Assembly: GCF_042643355.1 (NCBI RefSeq)
Contig: NZ_JBHRSS010000003.1
Coordinates: forward strand, 1,116,001-1,180,000
Source: Salinisphaera aquimarina
GTDB taxonomy: Bacteria > Pseudomonadota > Gammaproteobacteria > Nevskiales > Salinisphaeraceae
Length of the DNA stretch: 64,000 nt
Direction: 5' to 3'
The notes under the pieces were generated by a model, which searched no databases, was not told the origin of the DNA, and saw only the letters and a program-made list of their open reading frames with translations. Numbering within the stretch: the first letter of the stretch is position 1; each line of letters starts with the position of its first letter. Made by a program: the position numbers and the translations under genes. Below, piece by piece: positions 8,654-17,572 of the stretch.

Positions 8654-9409
8654 CTACAGATGCATGCCGCCCGAAGCCTCGATGCGCTGGCCGTTGATCC
8701 AGCGCGCATCCTCGGACAACAACATGGCCATGGCGCTGCCGATCTCCTCGGGCTCGCCGGGGCGGCCGAGCGCGGTGATCGACGACACGAAGGCGTTGAC
8801 CTCGGGGTTGTCGCGCACCATGCCGCCGCTGAAATCGGTGGCGATGGCGCCCGGCGCAATCACGTTGACCCGGATACCGCGCTCGGCCAGTTCGGCCGCC
8901 AGATAGCGCGTGAGCACTTCGATCGCGCCCTTGGCGGCGCCATACACCGAACTGCCTTTCATGGAGAATCGCGCCAGCCCGCTGGATACATTCAGGATAC
9001 GGCCGTTGTCGGCGATCAGCGGCAGCAGACTCTGGGTGAGAAAGAACGGCCCTTTCAGATGCGCGTCGATGATGGCGTCGAACTGCGCTTCGGTGGTCGT
9101 GGCGAACGGCTCGTGCAGGCTCATACCGGCGTTGTTGAGCAGGCCGTCGAGGGTTTCACGCTGCCAGGTGTCGGCCAGCACGCCGCGCACGGTGGACACG
9201 AACTCGGCGAACGAGCGGGTCTGGCCAACATCGAGCGGCAGGGCCACTGCCCGCCGGCCCAGCGCTTCGACCGCAGCGACCACGGCCTCGGCTTCGGCCT
9301 GCTGGCTGCGATAAGTGATGATCAGGTCATGGCCGCGTTCGGCCAGATGCAGCGCCGCGCTCTTGCCCAGGCCGCGGCTGCCGCCGGTGATGAGAGTAAT
9401 ACGATCCAT
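8654..9409 (-). CDS. Short-chain dehydrogenase/reductase (SDR)
   Basis: A 251-residue classical SDR. The cofactor motif TGGSRGLG is at residues 8-15, NNAG near 92, the catalytic Ser in NVSSG, and Y156-x3-K160. The arginine in the strand ending TYRS suggests NADPH preference. It ends with the usual INGQRIEASGG. A GGAGG site precedes the ATG. It is transcribed divergently from the LysR gene with a 121-bp AT-rich gap, which makes it the likely regulatory target. The substrate is unknown. Confidence 0.88.
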   Translation of the reverse strand: MDRITLITGGSRGLGKSAALHLAERGHDLIITYRSQQAEAEAVVAAVEALGRRAVALPLDVGQTRSFAEFVSTVRGVLADTWQRETLDGLLNNAGMSLHEPFATTTEAQFDAIIDAHLKGPFFLTQSLLPLIADNGRILNVSSGLARFSMKGSSVYGAAKGAIEVLTRYLAAELAERGIRVNVIAPGAIATDFSGGMVRDNPEVNAFVSSITALGRPGEPEEIGSAMAMLLSEDARWINGQRIEASGGMHL

Positions 9410-9530
9410 GGGTGCCTCCAGGGCGTTGGATAGGGACTGAGAACGTAGTCGAGAGTATTGGCGCGATCTGGCAAGATAAACATCGACAAGATGACATCAC
9501 TATTCATTATTAATTGACAATTGGTGGCCC

Positions 9531-10436
9531 ATGGATCGATTCGCTGCTCTTGGCGCCTTTGTACGCGTGGCCGAAACCCGTAGCTTCACCCGCGCAGCCG
9601 AACAACTCGGCCTGTCGAGGGCCCGGGTGTCGGCGATCGTGCAGGAGCTGGAGAATCATCTCGGCGCTCGGCTGCTGCATCGCACGACGCGCCAGGTGCG
9701 GCTCACGCCCGACGGCGATGCCCTGCTCGAACGCTCGCGGGATCTGCTGGACGATCTGGACGAGCTCGAATCGCTGTTCGATCCTGGCAGCGAACTGGCG
9801 GGAAGGCTGCGCGTAGACGTGGGGCACGCCATGGCCCGGCAGCTGCTCATCCCACGGCTGCCGGATTTTCTGGCGGTACACCCGCGGCTGTCGATCGAGC
9901 TCAGCTGCTCCGATGGCCCGGCCGATCTGGTGCGCGAAGGGCTGGATTGCGTGGTGCGGGTCGGCGAACTCGGCGATTCCGATCTCATCGCCCGTCATCT
10001 GGGCGTGATGGCGCTGGCGAACTGCGCCAGCCCGACCTATCTGGCACGCCACGGCCATCCGCAGACGCCGGCCGATCTGCCCGGCAGCCACCAGGTCGTG
10101 CATTACGTCCCCCACCTAGGCACTCGGCCGCCGCCGTTTGTCTACAGGGAGGGCGGCGAGGACCATGATCTGGAACTGCCCGGCGTCATCAGCGTCAACA
10201 GCACGCAAGCGTATACCCAGGCCTGTCTCGCCGGCCTCGGCCTGATCCAGGTCCCGCGCCTCGGCGTGCAAGCCTTGCTCGACAGCGGCGAACTGATCGA
10301 AGTGCTGGCGGATTATCGGCCCGCCGGCATGCCGGTCTCGTTGCTGTATCCGCATCGCCGCAACCTGTCGCGGCGCGTGCGTGTGTTCATGGACTGGCTG
10401 AGTGCCGAGATCGACGCGCATTACCGGTTGGAGTGA
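9531..10436 (+). CDS. LysR-family transcriptional regulator
   Basis: A 301-residue LysR regulator. The N-terminal winged helix-turn-helix (about residues 1-60, with the typical FVRVAETRSFTRAAEQLGLS stretch) is followed by a two-lobed effector-binding domain. The subfamily resembles the common CrgA/DmlR-like group (LLHRTTRQVRLTPDG; SCSDGPADLV). It is divergent from an SDR gene, the usual arrangement for control of the neighbour plus autoregulation. The gap 9410-9530 contains an AT-rich inverted stretch around TTATTAATTGACAATT that could hold the operator. Confidence 0.9.
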   Translation: MDRFAALGAFVRVAETRSFTRAAEQLGLSRARVSAIVQELENHLGARLLHRTTRQVRLTPDGDALLERSRDLLDDLDELESLFDPGSELAGRLRVDVGHAMARQLLIPRLPDFLAVHPRLSIELSCSDGPADLVREGLDCVVRVGELGDSDLIARHLGVMALANCASPTYLARHGHPQTPADLPGSHQVVHYVPHLGTRPPPFVYREGGEDHDLELPGVISVNSTQAYTQACLAGLGLIQVPRLGVQALLDSGELIEVLADYRPAGMPVSLLYPHRRNLSRRVRVFMDWLSAEIDAHYRLE

Positions 10437-10469
10437 TCGCGCCTGGCCCAGACGCAGCAGCCCACGTGA

Positions 10470-10883
10470 GAATACGCTCCCCACGGGCGCAAACCGTTTG
10501 TGCTGGCTGTTGCCGAGCACTCCAGGCTGGCCTTGCTGTTGCCGGCTGCACCCTATAAAACGCTGGTCGAGCGGTTTACGGAGAGCCTGCCGTACTTGCT
10601 GCGCTACCTGCTCGTGCCCGAGCCCCTGATTGACGCTGAAATGAAGGCGATGCAGCCCATGCAGATTGCGAAGACGAATTCGCGTTCCGTGCTGGCCAGC
10701 ATCAACCAGTACGACTTCATGATCTCCTGCTGCCTGGCCGGCGAATCCTGGACCACGGTCGATGTAATGAAGCACATGGTCGAGGAGATCAGCAAACCCA
10801 ATGGTTACGAACCCGTTGGCGATGTGGTGCGAGGTCTGTTCGGGCTCGAGCCGATTATCGTATCGGCCATGCGGGCGTATTGA
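10470..10883 (+). pseudogene. N-terminally truncated DUF6933-like gene
   Basis: The frame from just after a stop at 10467 to 10883 encodes about 137 residues resembling, from memory, the middle and end of DUF6933 proteins: a segment about natural LPA residues, then AKTNSRSVLASINQYDF, which matches the conserved K-T-x-N-R-S-V-L-x-S-x-N block. The family usually begins with about 30-40 further residues (MLxLRxT...LGDWYAN), and these are not found in any frame upstream, where the LysR gene ends. A GTG at 10500 could start a shorter product of 127 residues. The function of the family is unknown. Most likely a remnant, but expression of a short protein cannot be excluded. Confidence 0.5.
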
Positions 10884-11031
10884 TCGACAACCAGCGCGGC
10901 GAACGCCGGGTTGAGGGTGGCATGTGAGCAGTCAAACGAATCAGCCCAGGTCTGGGCTATCGCGCGGATGTGACGGCGAGCAGCGTTAGTACGGCCAAGC
11001 CGATGCCGTCAATCACGATACGAGAAAGCAC

Positions 11032-11058
11032 AAAAAAGCCCGCTCGATGGAGCGGGCT
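11032..11058 (-). terminator. Intrinsic terminator of the ComEA-like gene
   Basis: A 9-bp perfect stem (AGCCCGCTC / GAGCGGGCT) with a GATG loop. Read on the minus strand it is followed by six T residues. It lies 27 bp after the stop of the HhH gene, as expected for a rho-independent terminator. Confidence 0.9.
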
Positions 11059-11084
11059 ATGACAGACAGCTCAACGCCTGACGA

Positions 11085-11351
11085 CTATTCGGCGGTATCG
11101 CCGATCGTTGCTTCGTCACGCAGGCCAGCGACGGTCTTGTCGCCGACGCCGCTGACCTGGGTCAGGCCATCGACCGATTTGAACGGCCCGTTCTCCTCTC
11201 GGTAGTCGATGATCGCCGAGGCTTTGGCCGGGCCGACGCCGTCGAGCTGGGTCAGTTCACCGGCAGAGGCTGTATTGAGGTTGACCGCAGCCAGCGCCGC
11301 TGTGGATACGAGCGAGAGCGCGAAAGCGAGTGCGAAGAGTAGTGATTTCAT
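11085..11351 (-). CDS. ComEA-like secreted helix-hairpin-helix protein
   Basis: An 88-residue protein with a signal peptide (residues 1-21, ending ALA) and then one helix-hairpin-helix DNA-binding unit, NLNTASAGELTQLDGVGPAKASAIIDYR, with a second HhH half (LTQVSGVGDKTVAGL). This is the size and layout of the small ComEA proteins of gammaproteobacteria, which bind incoming DNA in the periplasm during natural transformation. A GAGGGG site precedes the ATG and the gene has its own terminator. It stands alone, with no other competence gene in the window. Presence of a DNA-uptake protein is notable next to an integron cassette array, though the link is inference. Confidence 0.88.
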   Translation of the reverse strand: MKSLLFALAFALSLVSTAALAAVNLNTASAGELTQLDGVGPAKASAIIDYREENGPFKSVDGLTQVSGVGDKTVAGLRDEATIGDTAE

Positions 11352-11667
11352 GAAAATCCCCTCGTTATTCTTGTTTGATTGATTACGTGGCGGCTTTTTT
11401 GATCCGCAAGTAAAACCTAGACAACCGAAAGGGTGGCTTGCAAGTCATATGCAGACACGGTTTGCCGTGCTTGCAATGAACCATTTCGAGACAGTCATTT
11501 GCGACGGGCACGCCGCGCAATGTGACGCACTGCGGCATGAGATGAGCGCATCGGATGCGCGTCAAGTGACGCTATACGTCAATATTCAGCGTATAGACGT
11601 GGCACGCCGCCGCTAGCAAATCCTGCTTCTCGAAAGCGTCCCCGTGCTCGGGTGCCCGTCTCGACAG
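11352..11667. other. Intergenic region without a recognised gene
   Basis: About 316 bp between the ComEA-like gene and lutC. It contains an AT-rich stretch and a short open frame on the minus strand (11383-11565) that has no recognisable content. The region upstream of the ComEA-like gene presumably holds its promoter. I see no RNA gene or clear terminator for lutABC. Confidence 0.5.
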
Positions 11668-12285
11668 CTATCGGGCGAGTGGGATAACCGTCAGTGAGCG
11701 CACGCCCTGGGCGCCGCGCACCAGCACGCCTTCGATATCGGCCGTGGCCGAGGGGCCGGTGTGGAAGACGGTGTAGGCCGCGTTCTTGATGTCGTCGCGC
11801 TGGTAGGCGCGATGAATATTGGTGACGATCTCGGCCGGGTCGAGCAGGACCACGAGATGCTGGGCGAGGTACGCCACGGCGTTGACTGTCAGTTCGGCCT
11901 CGGTGAAGCAGACGCTGCCGGTTTCGGCCACGCCGAAGCGGGCGCGAAGAACGGCGATATCGACATCGTGCAGATCGGCCGGCGCGCCGGCGATCTCGCG
12001 GTTGCCCTCGACTTCGGGCACGTGCGAGGCGATGACGGCATTGACGTCGAGCGGCTGGCCGAGTTTGTCGGCCAGTGCTTCGCGCAGGGTGTCGTCGATG
12101 CTCTGGCCGGCAGTCGGCGCGTGCCAGGTGCCGCCCATGGTAGTCAGACGCTCCGTGAACAGCGCTGCAAGTCCGTCCTGATCCGGCGGGTAGGCGTCGT
12201 CGTAGCTCGGTACGGCGGGCGCGGGCGCGTCGATGGCGGGTTTGGCCGCGCGTACCGCGGCCAGGATATCGGCGCGGCTGCTCAT
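11668..12285 (-). CDS. lutC: Lactate utilization protein LutC
   Basis: A 205-residue LUD-domain protein, matching LutC/YkgG in length and in features such as the FGVAETGSVCF and LVVLLDP segments and the ending HTGPSATADIEGVLVRGAQG. LutC is the third subunit of the iron-sulfur L-lactate oxidising complex LutABC, converting lactate to pyruvate. The start overlaps the stop of lutB in an ATGA. It is the last gene of the operon transcribed from 14521 to 11668. Confidence 0.93.
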   Translation of the reverse strand: MSSRADILAAVRAAKPAIDAPAPAVPSYDDAYPPDQDGLAALFTERLTTMGGTWHAPTAGQSIDDTLREALADKLGQPLDVNAVIASHVPEVEGNREIAGAPADLHDVDIAVLRARFGVAETGSVCFTEAELTVNAVAYLAQHLVVLLDPAEIVTNIHRAYQRDDIKNAAYTVFHTGPSATADIEGVLVRGAQGVRSLTVIPLAR

Positions 12286-13781
12286 GGTGTGTCTCCGCTA
12301 TCCGTCGGCGTGGTCTTGTTCAGACGGTTGCGCTTGTACCAGTCGTGGAAGGTGCCGTTGTCCGGCGGGTTGGGCATCTCGCGGCCTTCGCCCCAGGCAT
12401 TCATGCGGTTGTAGAGCGCCCAGCGCGGCAGGTGCTTGAGCGCGGAGTTCGTGGCCTTGATCGCGGCGCGATAGCCCTTGGGGCTGGCCAGCACCTTGCC
12501 CGCGGCGGTCAGGCCGGTCTTCTTGGTCCAGGGCAGATGGCCTTCTTCGGCGAGCACCTGGCGCCAGCCGAAGATCTGTTCGTGGATATTGATCTTGACC
12601 GGGCAGACGTTGGTACAGCTGCCGTTGAGCGTGGAGGCGAACGGCAGGTTGGAATAGCGGTGCAGGTCGAAGCTCGGATTCAGGATCAGGCCGAGCGGGC
12701 CGGCATAGGTGGCGCCGTAGGACAAACCGCCCGAGCGGCGGTACACCGGGCAGGTGTTCATGCAGGCGCCGCAGCGGATGCACTTGAGCGACGACCAGAA
12801 TTTTTCCATGCCCAGCCGCTTGGAGCGGCCGTTGTCGACCAGCACGATATGCATCTCGCCGCCTTGCTTGGGCGCGCGAAAATGCGAGGTGTACTGGGTG
12901 ATCGGCGAGCCGAGCGCGGAGCGCGACAGCAGGCGGATGAACACGCCCATGTCCTCGACTCTAGGCACGAGCTTCTCGATACCGATGCTGGCCACGTGCA
13001 GGTTCGGCACGTTGGCCGATAAGTCGGCGTTGCCTTCGTTGGTGCAGACCACGAAGCCGCCGGTTTCGGCGACCGCGAAGTTCGCGCCGGTCATGCCGGC
13101 ATCGGCATCGAGGATCAGCGGTCGGGTGGCATCGCGTTGGCGCCCGGCCAGATAGTGGGCGTCGTCGTTGTCGGGATCGCTGCCGAGCTTTTCCGCGAAC
13201 AGGCGGGCCACGTCCGAGCGCATCTTGTGCACCGGCGGCACCACGATATGGCTCGGGTCCTCGCCGTCGAGCTGCTGGATGCGCTCGCCGAGATCGGTCT
13301 CGACGATTTCGATGCCGACGCTGCCCATGTAATGCCGGAAGCCGCATTCCTCCATGAGCATGGATTTGGACTTGATCACGCTCTTCACGCCGTGATCGGT
13401 GAAGATCTCGTGGACGATGCGGTTGTGCTCGGCGGCGTCCTTTGCCCAGTGCACGTGCACGCCGTTGGCCTTGGCGTTGGCCTCGAACTGTTCCAGATAG
13501 GTGTCGAGGTTGGTGAGCGTATGCGTCTTGATCTGGCTGGCCAGCTCGCGCAGCTCTTCCCATTCCTCGATCGTGTGGGCCTGCTTGTCGCGCTTGGTGC
13601 GCATGGCCCAGACGCGGGTGTCGTGGGATTTGGCGTGTTCGGGCGCGTTGAGGAACTGTTTTGCCGACCGGGCATGGTCGACGCGCTTGCCGTCGGCGGC
13701 CTTGGCCGGGCGCGGCTGGGCCTCGCGGGTGGCTTTGGCACTCTGAATGGTCGCGGCTGGGTCGGGCTGGTTCGTGCTCAT
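12282..13781 (-). CDS. lutB: Lactate utilization iron-sulfur protein LutB
   Basis: A 499-residue protein made of an N-terminal LUD domain and a C-terminal ferredoxin-like part with two [4Fe-4S] motifs: CIRCGACMNTCPVYR and, further on, CTNVCPVKINI. This is the LutB/YkgF layout and length. It works with LutA and LutC in membrane-independent oxidation of L-lactate. The start at 13781 overlaps the end of lutA (ATGA). A longer upstream frame exists but runs inside lutA and is not the start. Confidence 0.95.
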   Translation of the reverse strand: MSTNQPDPAATIQSAKATREAQPRPAKAADGKRVDHARSAKQFLNAPEHAKSHDTRVWAMRTKRDKQAHTIEEWEELRELASQIKTHTLTNLDTYLEQFEANAKANGVHVHWAKDAAEHNRIVHEIFTDHGVKSVIKSKSMLMEECGFRHYMGSVGIEIVETDLGERIQQLDGEDPSHIVVPPVHKMRSDVARLFAEKLGSDPDNDDAHYLAGRQRDATRPLILDADAGMTGANFAVAETGGFVVCTNEGNADLSANVPNLHVASIGIEKLVPRVEDMGVFIRLLSRSALGSPITQYTSHFRAPKQGGEMHIVLVDNGRSKRLGMEKFWSSLKCIRCGACMNTCPVYRRSGGLSYGATYAGPLGLILNPSFDLHRYSNLPFASTLNGSCTNVCPVKINIHEQIFGWRQVLAEEGHLPWTKKTGLTAAGKVLASPKGYRAAIKATNSALKHLPRWALYNRMNAWGEGREMPNPPDNGTFHDWYKRNRLNKTTPTDSGDTP

Positions 13782-14521
13782 TGGCTCGCCCCGTTGAGAA
13801 TTTCGGCGATGTGCTTGAAGCGGATCGGTGCGCCGATGCGCGCGGCACAGCCCTGCTGATGCATCAGGCAGGATGAATCGGCGGAGACGATGTATTCGGC
13901 GCCCGCGCGGCCGTGATCGGCGACTTTGTCTCGCCCCATCTGAGCCGAGACTTCCGGCTCGGTCACCGAAAACGTGCCGCCGAAGCCGCAGCATTCGTCC
14001 GGTCGATCGGCGTCGACCAGTTCCAGGCCGGCGACGGTCTTGAGCAGGGCACGCGGCTTGGAAAAGCGCGGCCCGCCGATCTCGCTGGCACTGCCGTGGC
14101 CGAGATTGCGCAGCGTGTTGCAGGAATCGTGATAGCCGACGCGATGCTCGAAGCGCGCCCAGGGAAATTCGCGGACTTCCAGCACATCGTGCAGGTATTC
14201 CACCAGCTCGAACGTGTTTTTGCGCACATGCCTGACCGCATCGGTCTGCTCGATGGCGGTGAGGTTGTCGCGGATCTGGTGCACGCAGCTGCCGGACGGC
14301 GCGACGATGACGTCATATTGGGCGAAGTTATCGACAAAAAGCTGTTCGGTGGCTGCTGCTTCCGGGTGACAGCCGGCGTTGACCATCGGCTGACCGCAGC
14401 AGGTCTGGTCGAACGGATAGTCGACCTCGCAGCCCAGGCGTTCCAGCAATTCCAGCGTGGCGACGCCGACATCGGGATAGAAGGCGTCGATGAAACAGGG
14501 AACGAACAATCCGATGCGCAT
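13778..14521 (-). CDS. lutA: Lactate utilization protein LutA (CCG-domain)
   Basis: A 247-residue protein with the two cysteine-rich CCG domains of LutA/YkgE and heterodisulfide-reductase-like subunits: CFIDAFYPDVG with TCCGQPMVNAG in the first half, and SCNTLRN with DECCGFGGTFS in the second. These bind an unusual iron-sulfur cluster. A GGAGAG site precedes the ATG. It opens the lutABC operon. No LutR/LutP gene is adjacent; the operon promoter should lie in 14522-14750. Confidence 0.94.
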   Translation of the reverse strand: MRIGLFVPCFIDAFYPDVGVATLELLERLGCEVDYPFDQTCCGQPMVNAGCHPEAAATEQLFVDNFAQYDVIVAPSGSCVHQIRDNLTAIEQTDAVRHVRKNTFELVEYLHDVLEVREFPWARFEHRVGYHDSCNTLRNLGHGSASEIGGPRFSKPRALLKTVAGLELVDADRPDECCGFGGTFSVTEPEVSAQMGRDKVADHGRAGAEYIVSADSSCLMHQQGCAARIGAPIRFKHIAEILNGASQ

Positions 14522-14753
14522 GCGCTCTCCGGTCGCGGGGTTATCTGCGGCGGCGCCGGGTCAACGCCCGCGCAGTTAGTGTCAATCTGCCAATGTGGCA
14601 CGGCTACACGCCGTCGGGCGAACGTATCGGGCGGGAATCCGCATACACGAGCCCGCCGGCCAGAGACGCATTATGAATCAACGCGGCGGCCTGCACATGG
14701 CCACGGGCGAATGGCCACAATTACCGGGCCGCTCGGGCCCGCCGACCCGCTGG

Positions 14754-17480
14754 TTATTTCGGCGCCGGCCCCTGGACCACGTGGACCAGGTCGTCCGGAC
14801 GAATCCAGCGCTTGAAGGCTGCCTGAATGGCCTTGGCGTCCACCGTCTTGTATGCGGCCGCGGCGCGATAGGGTTCGTCCAGCGGTACGCCGCGATCGAT
14901 ACGCGAGAGCAGGCCGCCGCCGATGGCGTCGGCGCTGGCCTGGTTGAGCGCGATCTGGCGCACCATCTCGGCCTGTGCCCGGTGCAGTTCGTCCGCCGAG
15001 ACGGGCGCGGCCGCCATTTGCGTGAGCGCGTCGGCGATCAGGCGGTTGGCGGTGGCGACCTTGTCCGGCAGGGCGCCGTACTCGAACGCCAGATGGGTTC
15101 GGGTGCGATCGGCCTGCAGGCTGGAATGCACGTAGTAGACGAGCCCGCGTTCGGCGCGCAACTCCCGGTACAGGCGGCTGGCATAGAAGCCGCCGGTAAG
15201 CACCTGATTGCCGACCTGGAGGGCGTAGTAGTCGGGTTCGCTCTCGTGCAGGCCCACGGTTTCCGCGAGGCGAACGGTGTCCTGCACGCGGGCACTGTCG
15301 GGAACCCGCGTACTGGCGGCCTTGTTGGCCGGCACCGGCGGCAGATCGACGCGTGGCGTATCGCCTTGGGCGTGCCAGTCGCCGAAGCTCTTCGTGACCG
15401 CTTTCTTGGCCGCTGCGGCGTCGACATCGCCGACCACGACAATCGTGGTCAGGTCGGGCCGGAAGACCTGATCGTAGTACTGGGTCAGGTCGGCATAACT
15501 CAGGCCGTCGACCGAGTCCGGCGTGGGATGACGCAGGCTCGGGTCGTCCTTCGGGTACAGGCCGATCTTCATCGCCTGGTCGGCATGGAAATCCGGGCTG
15601 TCGAGGGTGCCGGCCGTGGCGGCGGCTATCTGGCGCTTGACGATATCGAAGGCTTTTTTCCGCAGCGCCGGGGCCAGTTCGTTCTCGGCCAGCAGGTCGA
15701 GACCCTGCTCGAAATGCTCCGGCAGCACGACCATCGAGAAATCGGTGCCGGCGCTGGTGTCCGCGCCGATGGCATCGAGTGCGGCCTGATAGGCCACTCG
15801 GTCGTGCTTCTGGGTGCCGAACGAAAGCAGTCGGTCGAGGACCGCGTCCACCCCGTCCTGCCCTTTGGGCGCCTGCAGATCGGGGTTGTTGCGGATACTG
15901 CCGTAGACATGCACCGCGCGGGTTGCGTCGCTGGGCACCACGATCAGGCGCAGGCCGTTGTCGAGCCGCGACACGATCGGCGCGGTGGTCTGTTCGGGTA
16001 CGTCGATGGAGGCCAGCGGTTTGGCGGCCCAGTCCGGCAGGGTGACGTCGTCGACGTGGCTGGGGGTGAACGATTCGCCGCCGCCAAAGCCGGAACTGCT
16101 GGCCGGCGCGCCCGAGCTTTCCGGCGTGAGTACCGTGAGCACGCTGTTGTCGTGGGCCAGCATCTGCCTGGCGAGCGCGTTGACCGCCGCGGGCGTGACG
16201 TTCTGGAGCGCGTCCAGTTCGGCCTGCGGCGAAGCCATGCGGTCGACAGCCACGGCCTGTGACCAGGCCATGGCCTGGCCGGGGATCGAGTCCTGCTCGG
16301 CCGCGGCCTGGGTGACCAGCTGTCGCTTGGCCGCCTCGATCGCATCATTATCGACGCCTTTGTCTCCGATATCGGCGAGGATCGTGCGCATCTGCGTGAC
16401 CAGCGTGTCGCTGTCGGCGCCGGCCGGGAACGCAGCCACCGCGTAGGCGGTGCCGGCCGCGCGCAGGCCTTCGACCGCGAACTGGGTGCCCAGGCTCTTG
16501 CCGGTGGCCACCAGTTGGCTATAGAGCGCGCCGCGCGGATTGGACAGAACCTGGGCGAGCACCTGGGCCGCGGCGTGCTGCGGCGCATCGTCGGTGCCGG
16601 GCGCGCGAAAGGCCAGATACGCCAGCCCATAACCGGCGTCGGTGGGCATGCGAATGGCGCTGTCCTTGACCGGCGACAGTTTGATCGGCGCGGTCTTCGG
16701 CAGTTTCTGACGGGGAATATCGCCAAAAAGCTTTTGTACGGTGGCGAGGGTGGCCTTGGCGTCGACGTCGCCGGCGATCACCAGCGTCGCGTTGTTGGGT
16801 GCATACCATTTGTCGTGGAAGGCCTTGAGCATCTTGCCCGTGGTCGCATCGAAGGACGGCTTCGTGCCCAGCGCGTCGTGCGCGTAGGGCGTGCCGTCGA
16901 ACAGCTGCTCGCGCAGTCGCGTATAGGCGACATAGTCGGGCGAGGACAGATCGCGGGCGACTTCCTGTTCGATCGCGCCGCGCTCCTTCGCCCAGTCTTC
17001 CTGGGCGTCCTTCACGCTTTTCATGCGTTCGGCGTGCAGGCGCAGGGCGACGTCCAGATATGGTGCCGGCACCGTGAAGTAGTACTGGGTGACCTCGTCC
17101 TGGGTATCGGCGTTGAACTGCCCGCCCATGGCCGCCGAGATCGCCGAGATCTGGCTCGCCGAGAGCGTATCCGTGCCGCGGAACATCATGTGTTCCTGCG
17201 CGTGGGCCATGCCGGGAAATCCCTCCGGCACGTCGCGCGAACCGACGTCGTAGTTCATCACCGTGGTCACCGCCGGCGCCAGCCGGTTGGGCACGACGAC
17301 CACCTTCAGGCCGTTGTCCAGCGTCGCCCGGCGTACGCCGGCTTCGTTGGCCGCGCGGGTGGGCGACGGCGCCGGTTCGTCTTTCGCGGCGGCCCAGGCG
17401 GGCCCGACCAGCCCGCTCGTGAGAACACTCAGAACAACACAGGCGGCGACGCGCCCGCGGCGAGTAGAACGATGATCCAT
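14754..17480 (-). CDS. Periplasmic M16-family zinc metalloprotease (two-module)
   Basis: A 908-residue M16 (pitrilysin/insulinase-like) peptidase. A signal peptide covers about residues 1-31. The inverted zinc motif HAQEH (H93, E96, H97) with a downstream acidic EQEVARD helix marks the active N-terminal module. The C-terminal half (from about residue 460) is a second M16 module without the HxxEH motif, as in other single-chain members, and contains the conserved R/Y pair region in SRLYRELRAERGLVYYVH. It degrades peptides in the periplasm. It is transcribed alone, about 90 bp before dsbG on the same strand. Confidence 0.92.
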   Translation of the reverse strand: MDHRSTRRGRVAACVVLSVLTSGLVGPAWAAAKDEPAPSPTRAANEAGVRRATLDNGLKVVVVPNRLAPAVTTVMNYDVGSRDVPEGFPGMAHAQEHMMFRGTDTLSASQISAISAAMGGQFNADTQDEVTQYYFTVPAPYLDVALRLHAERMKSVKDAQEDWAKERGAIEQEVARDLSSPDYVAYTRLREQLFDGTPYAHDALGTKPSFDATTGKMLKAFHDKWYAPNNATLVIAGDVDAKATLATVQKLFGDIPRQKLPKTAPIKLSPVKDSAIRMPTDAGYGLAYLAFRAPGTDDAPQHAAAQVLAQVLSNPRGALYSQLVATGKSLGTQFAVEGLRAAGTAYAVAAFPAGADSDTLVTQMRTILADIGDKGVDNDAIEAAKRQLVTQAAAEQDSIPGQAMAWSQAVAVDRMASPQAELDALQNVTPAAVNALARQMLAHDNSVLTVLTPESSGAPASSSGFGGGESFTPSHVDDVTLPDWAAKPLASIDVPEQTTAPIVSRLDNGLRLIVVPSDATRAVHVYGSIRNNPDLQAPKGQDGVDAVLDRLLSFGTQKHDRVAYQAALDAIGADTSAGTDFSMVVLPEHFEQGLDLLAENELAPALRKKAFDIVKRQIAAATAGTLDSPDFHADQAMKIGLYPKDDPSLRHPTPDSVDGLSYADLTQYYDQVFRPDLTTIVVVGDVDAAAAKKAVTKSFGDWHAQGDTPRVDLPPVPANKAASTRVPDSARVQDTVRLAETVGLHESEPDYYALQVGNQVLTGGFYASRLYRELRAERGLVYYVHSSLQADRTRTHLAFEYGALPDKVATANRLIADALTQMAAAPVSADELHRAQAEMVRQIALNQASADAIGGGLLSRIDRGVPLDEPYRAAAAYKTVDAKAIQAAFKRWIRPDDLVHVVQGPAPK

Positions 17481-17572
17481 GAACCGGCCCCGGTATCTGT
17501 GGCAACAATCAATATGACTGGCTCATACAGACAACAGGCCGACGGCAAAGTGCCGCGGGCTCGGGCAGATCG

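Noticed and set aside
11383..11565. 60-codon minus-strand frame between the ComEA-like gene and lutC
   Set aside because: No ribosome site or recognisable content; likely random.
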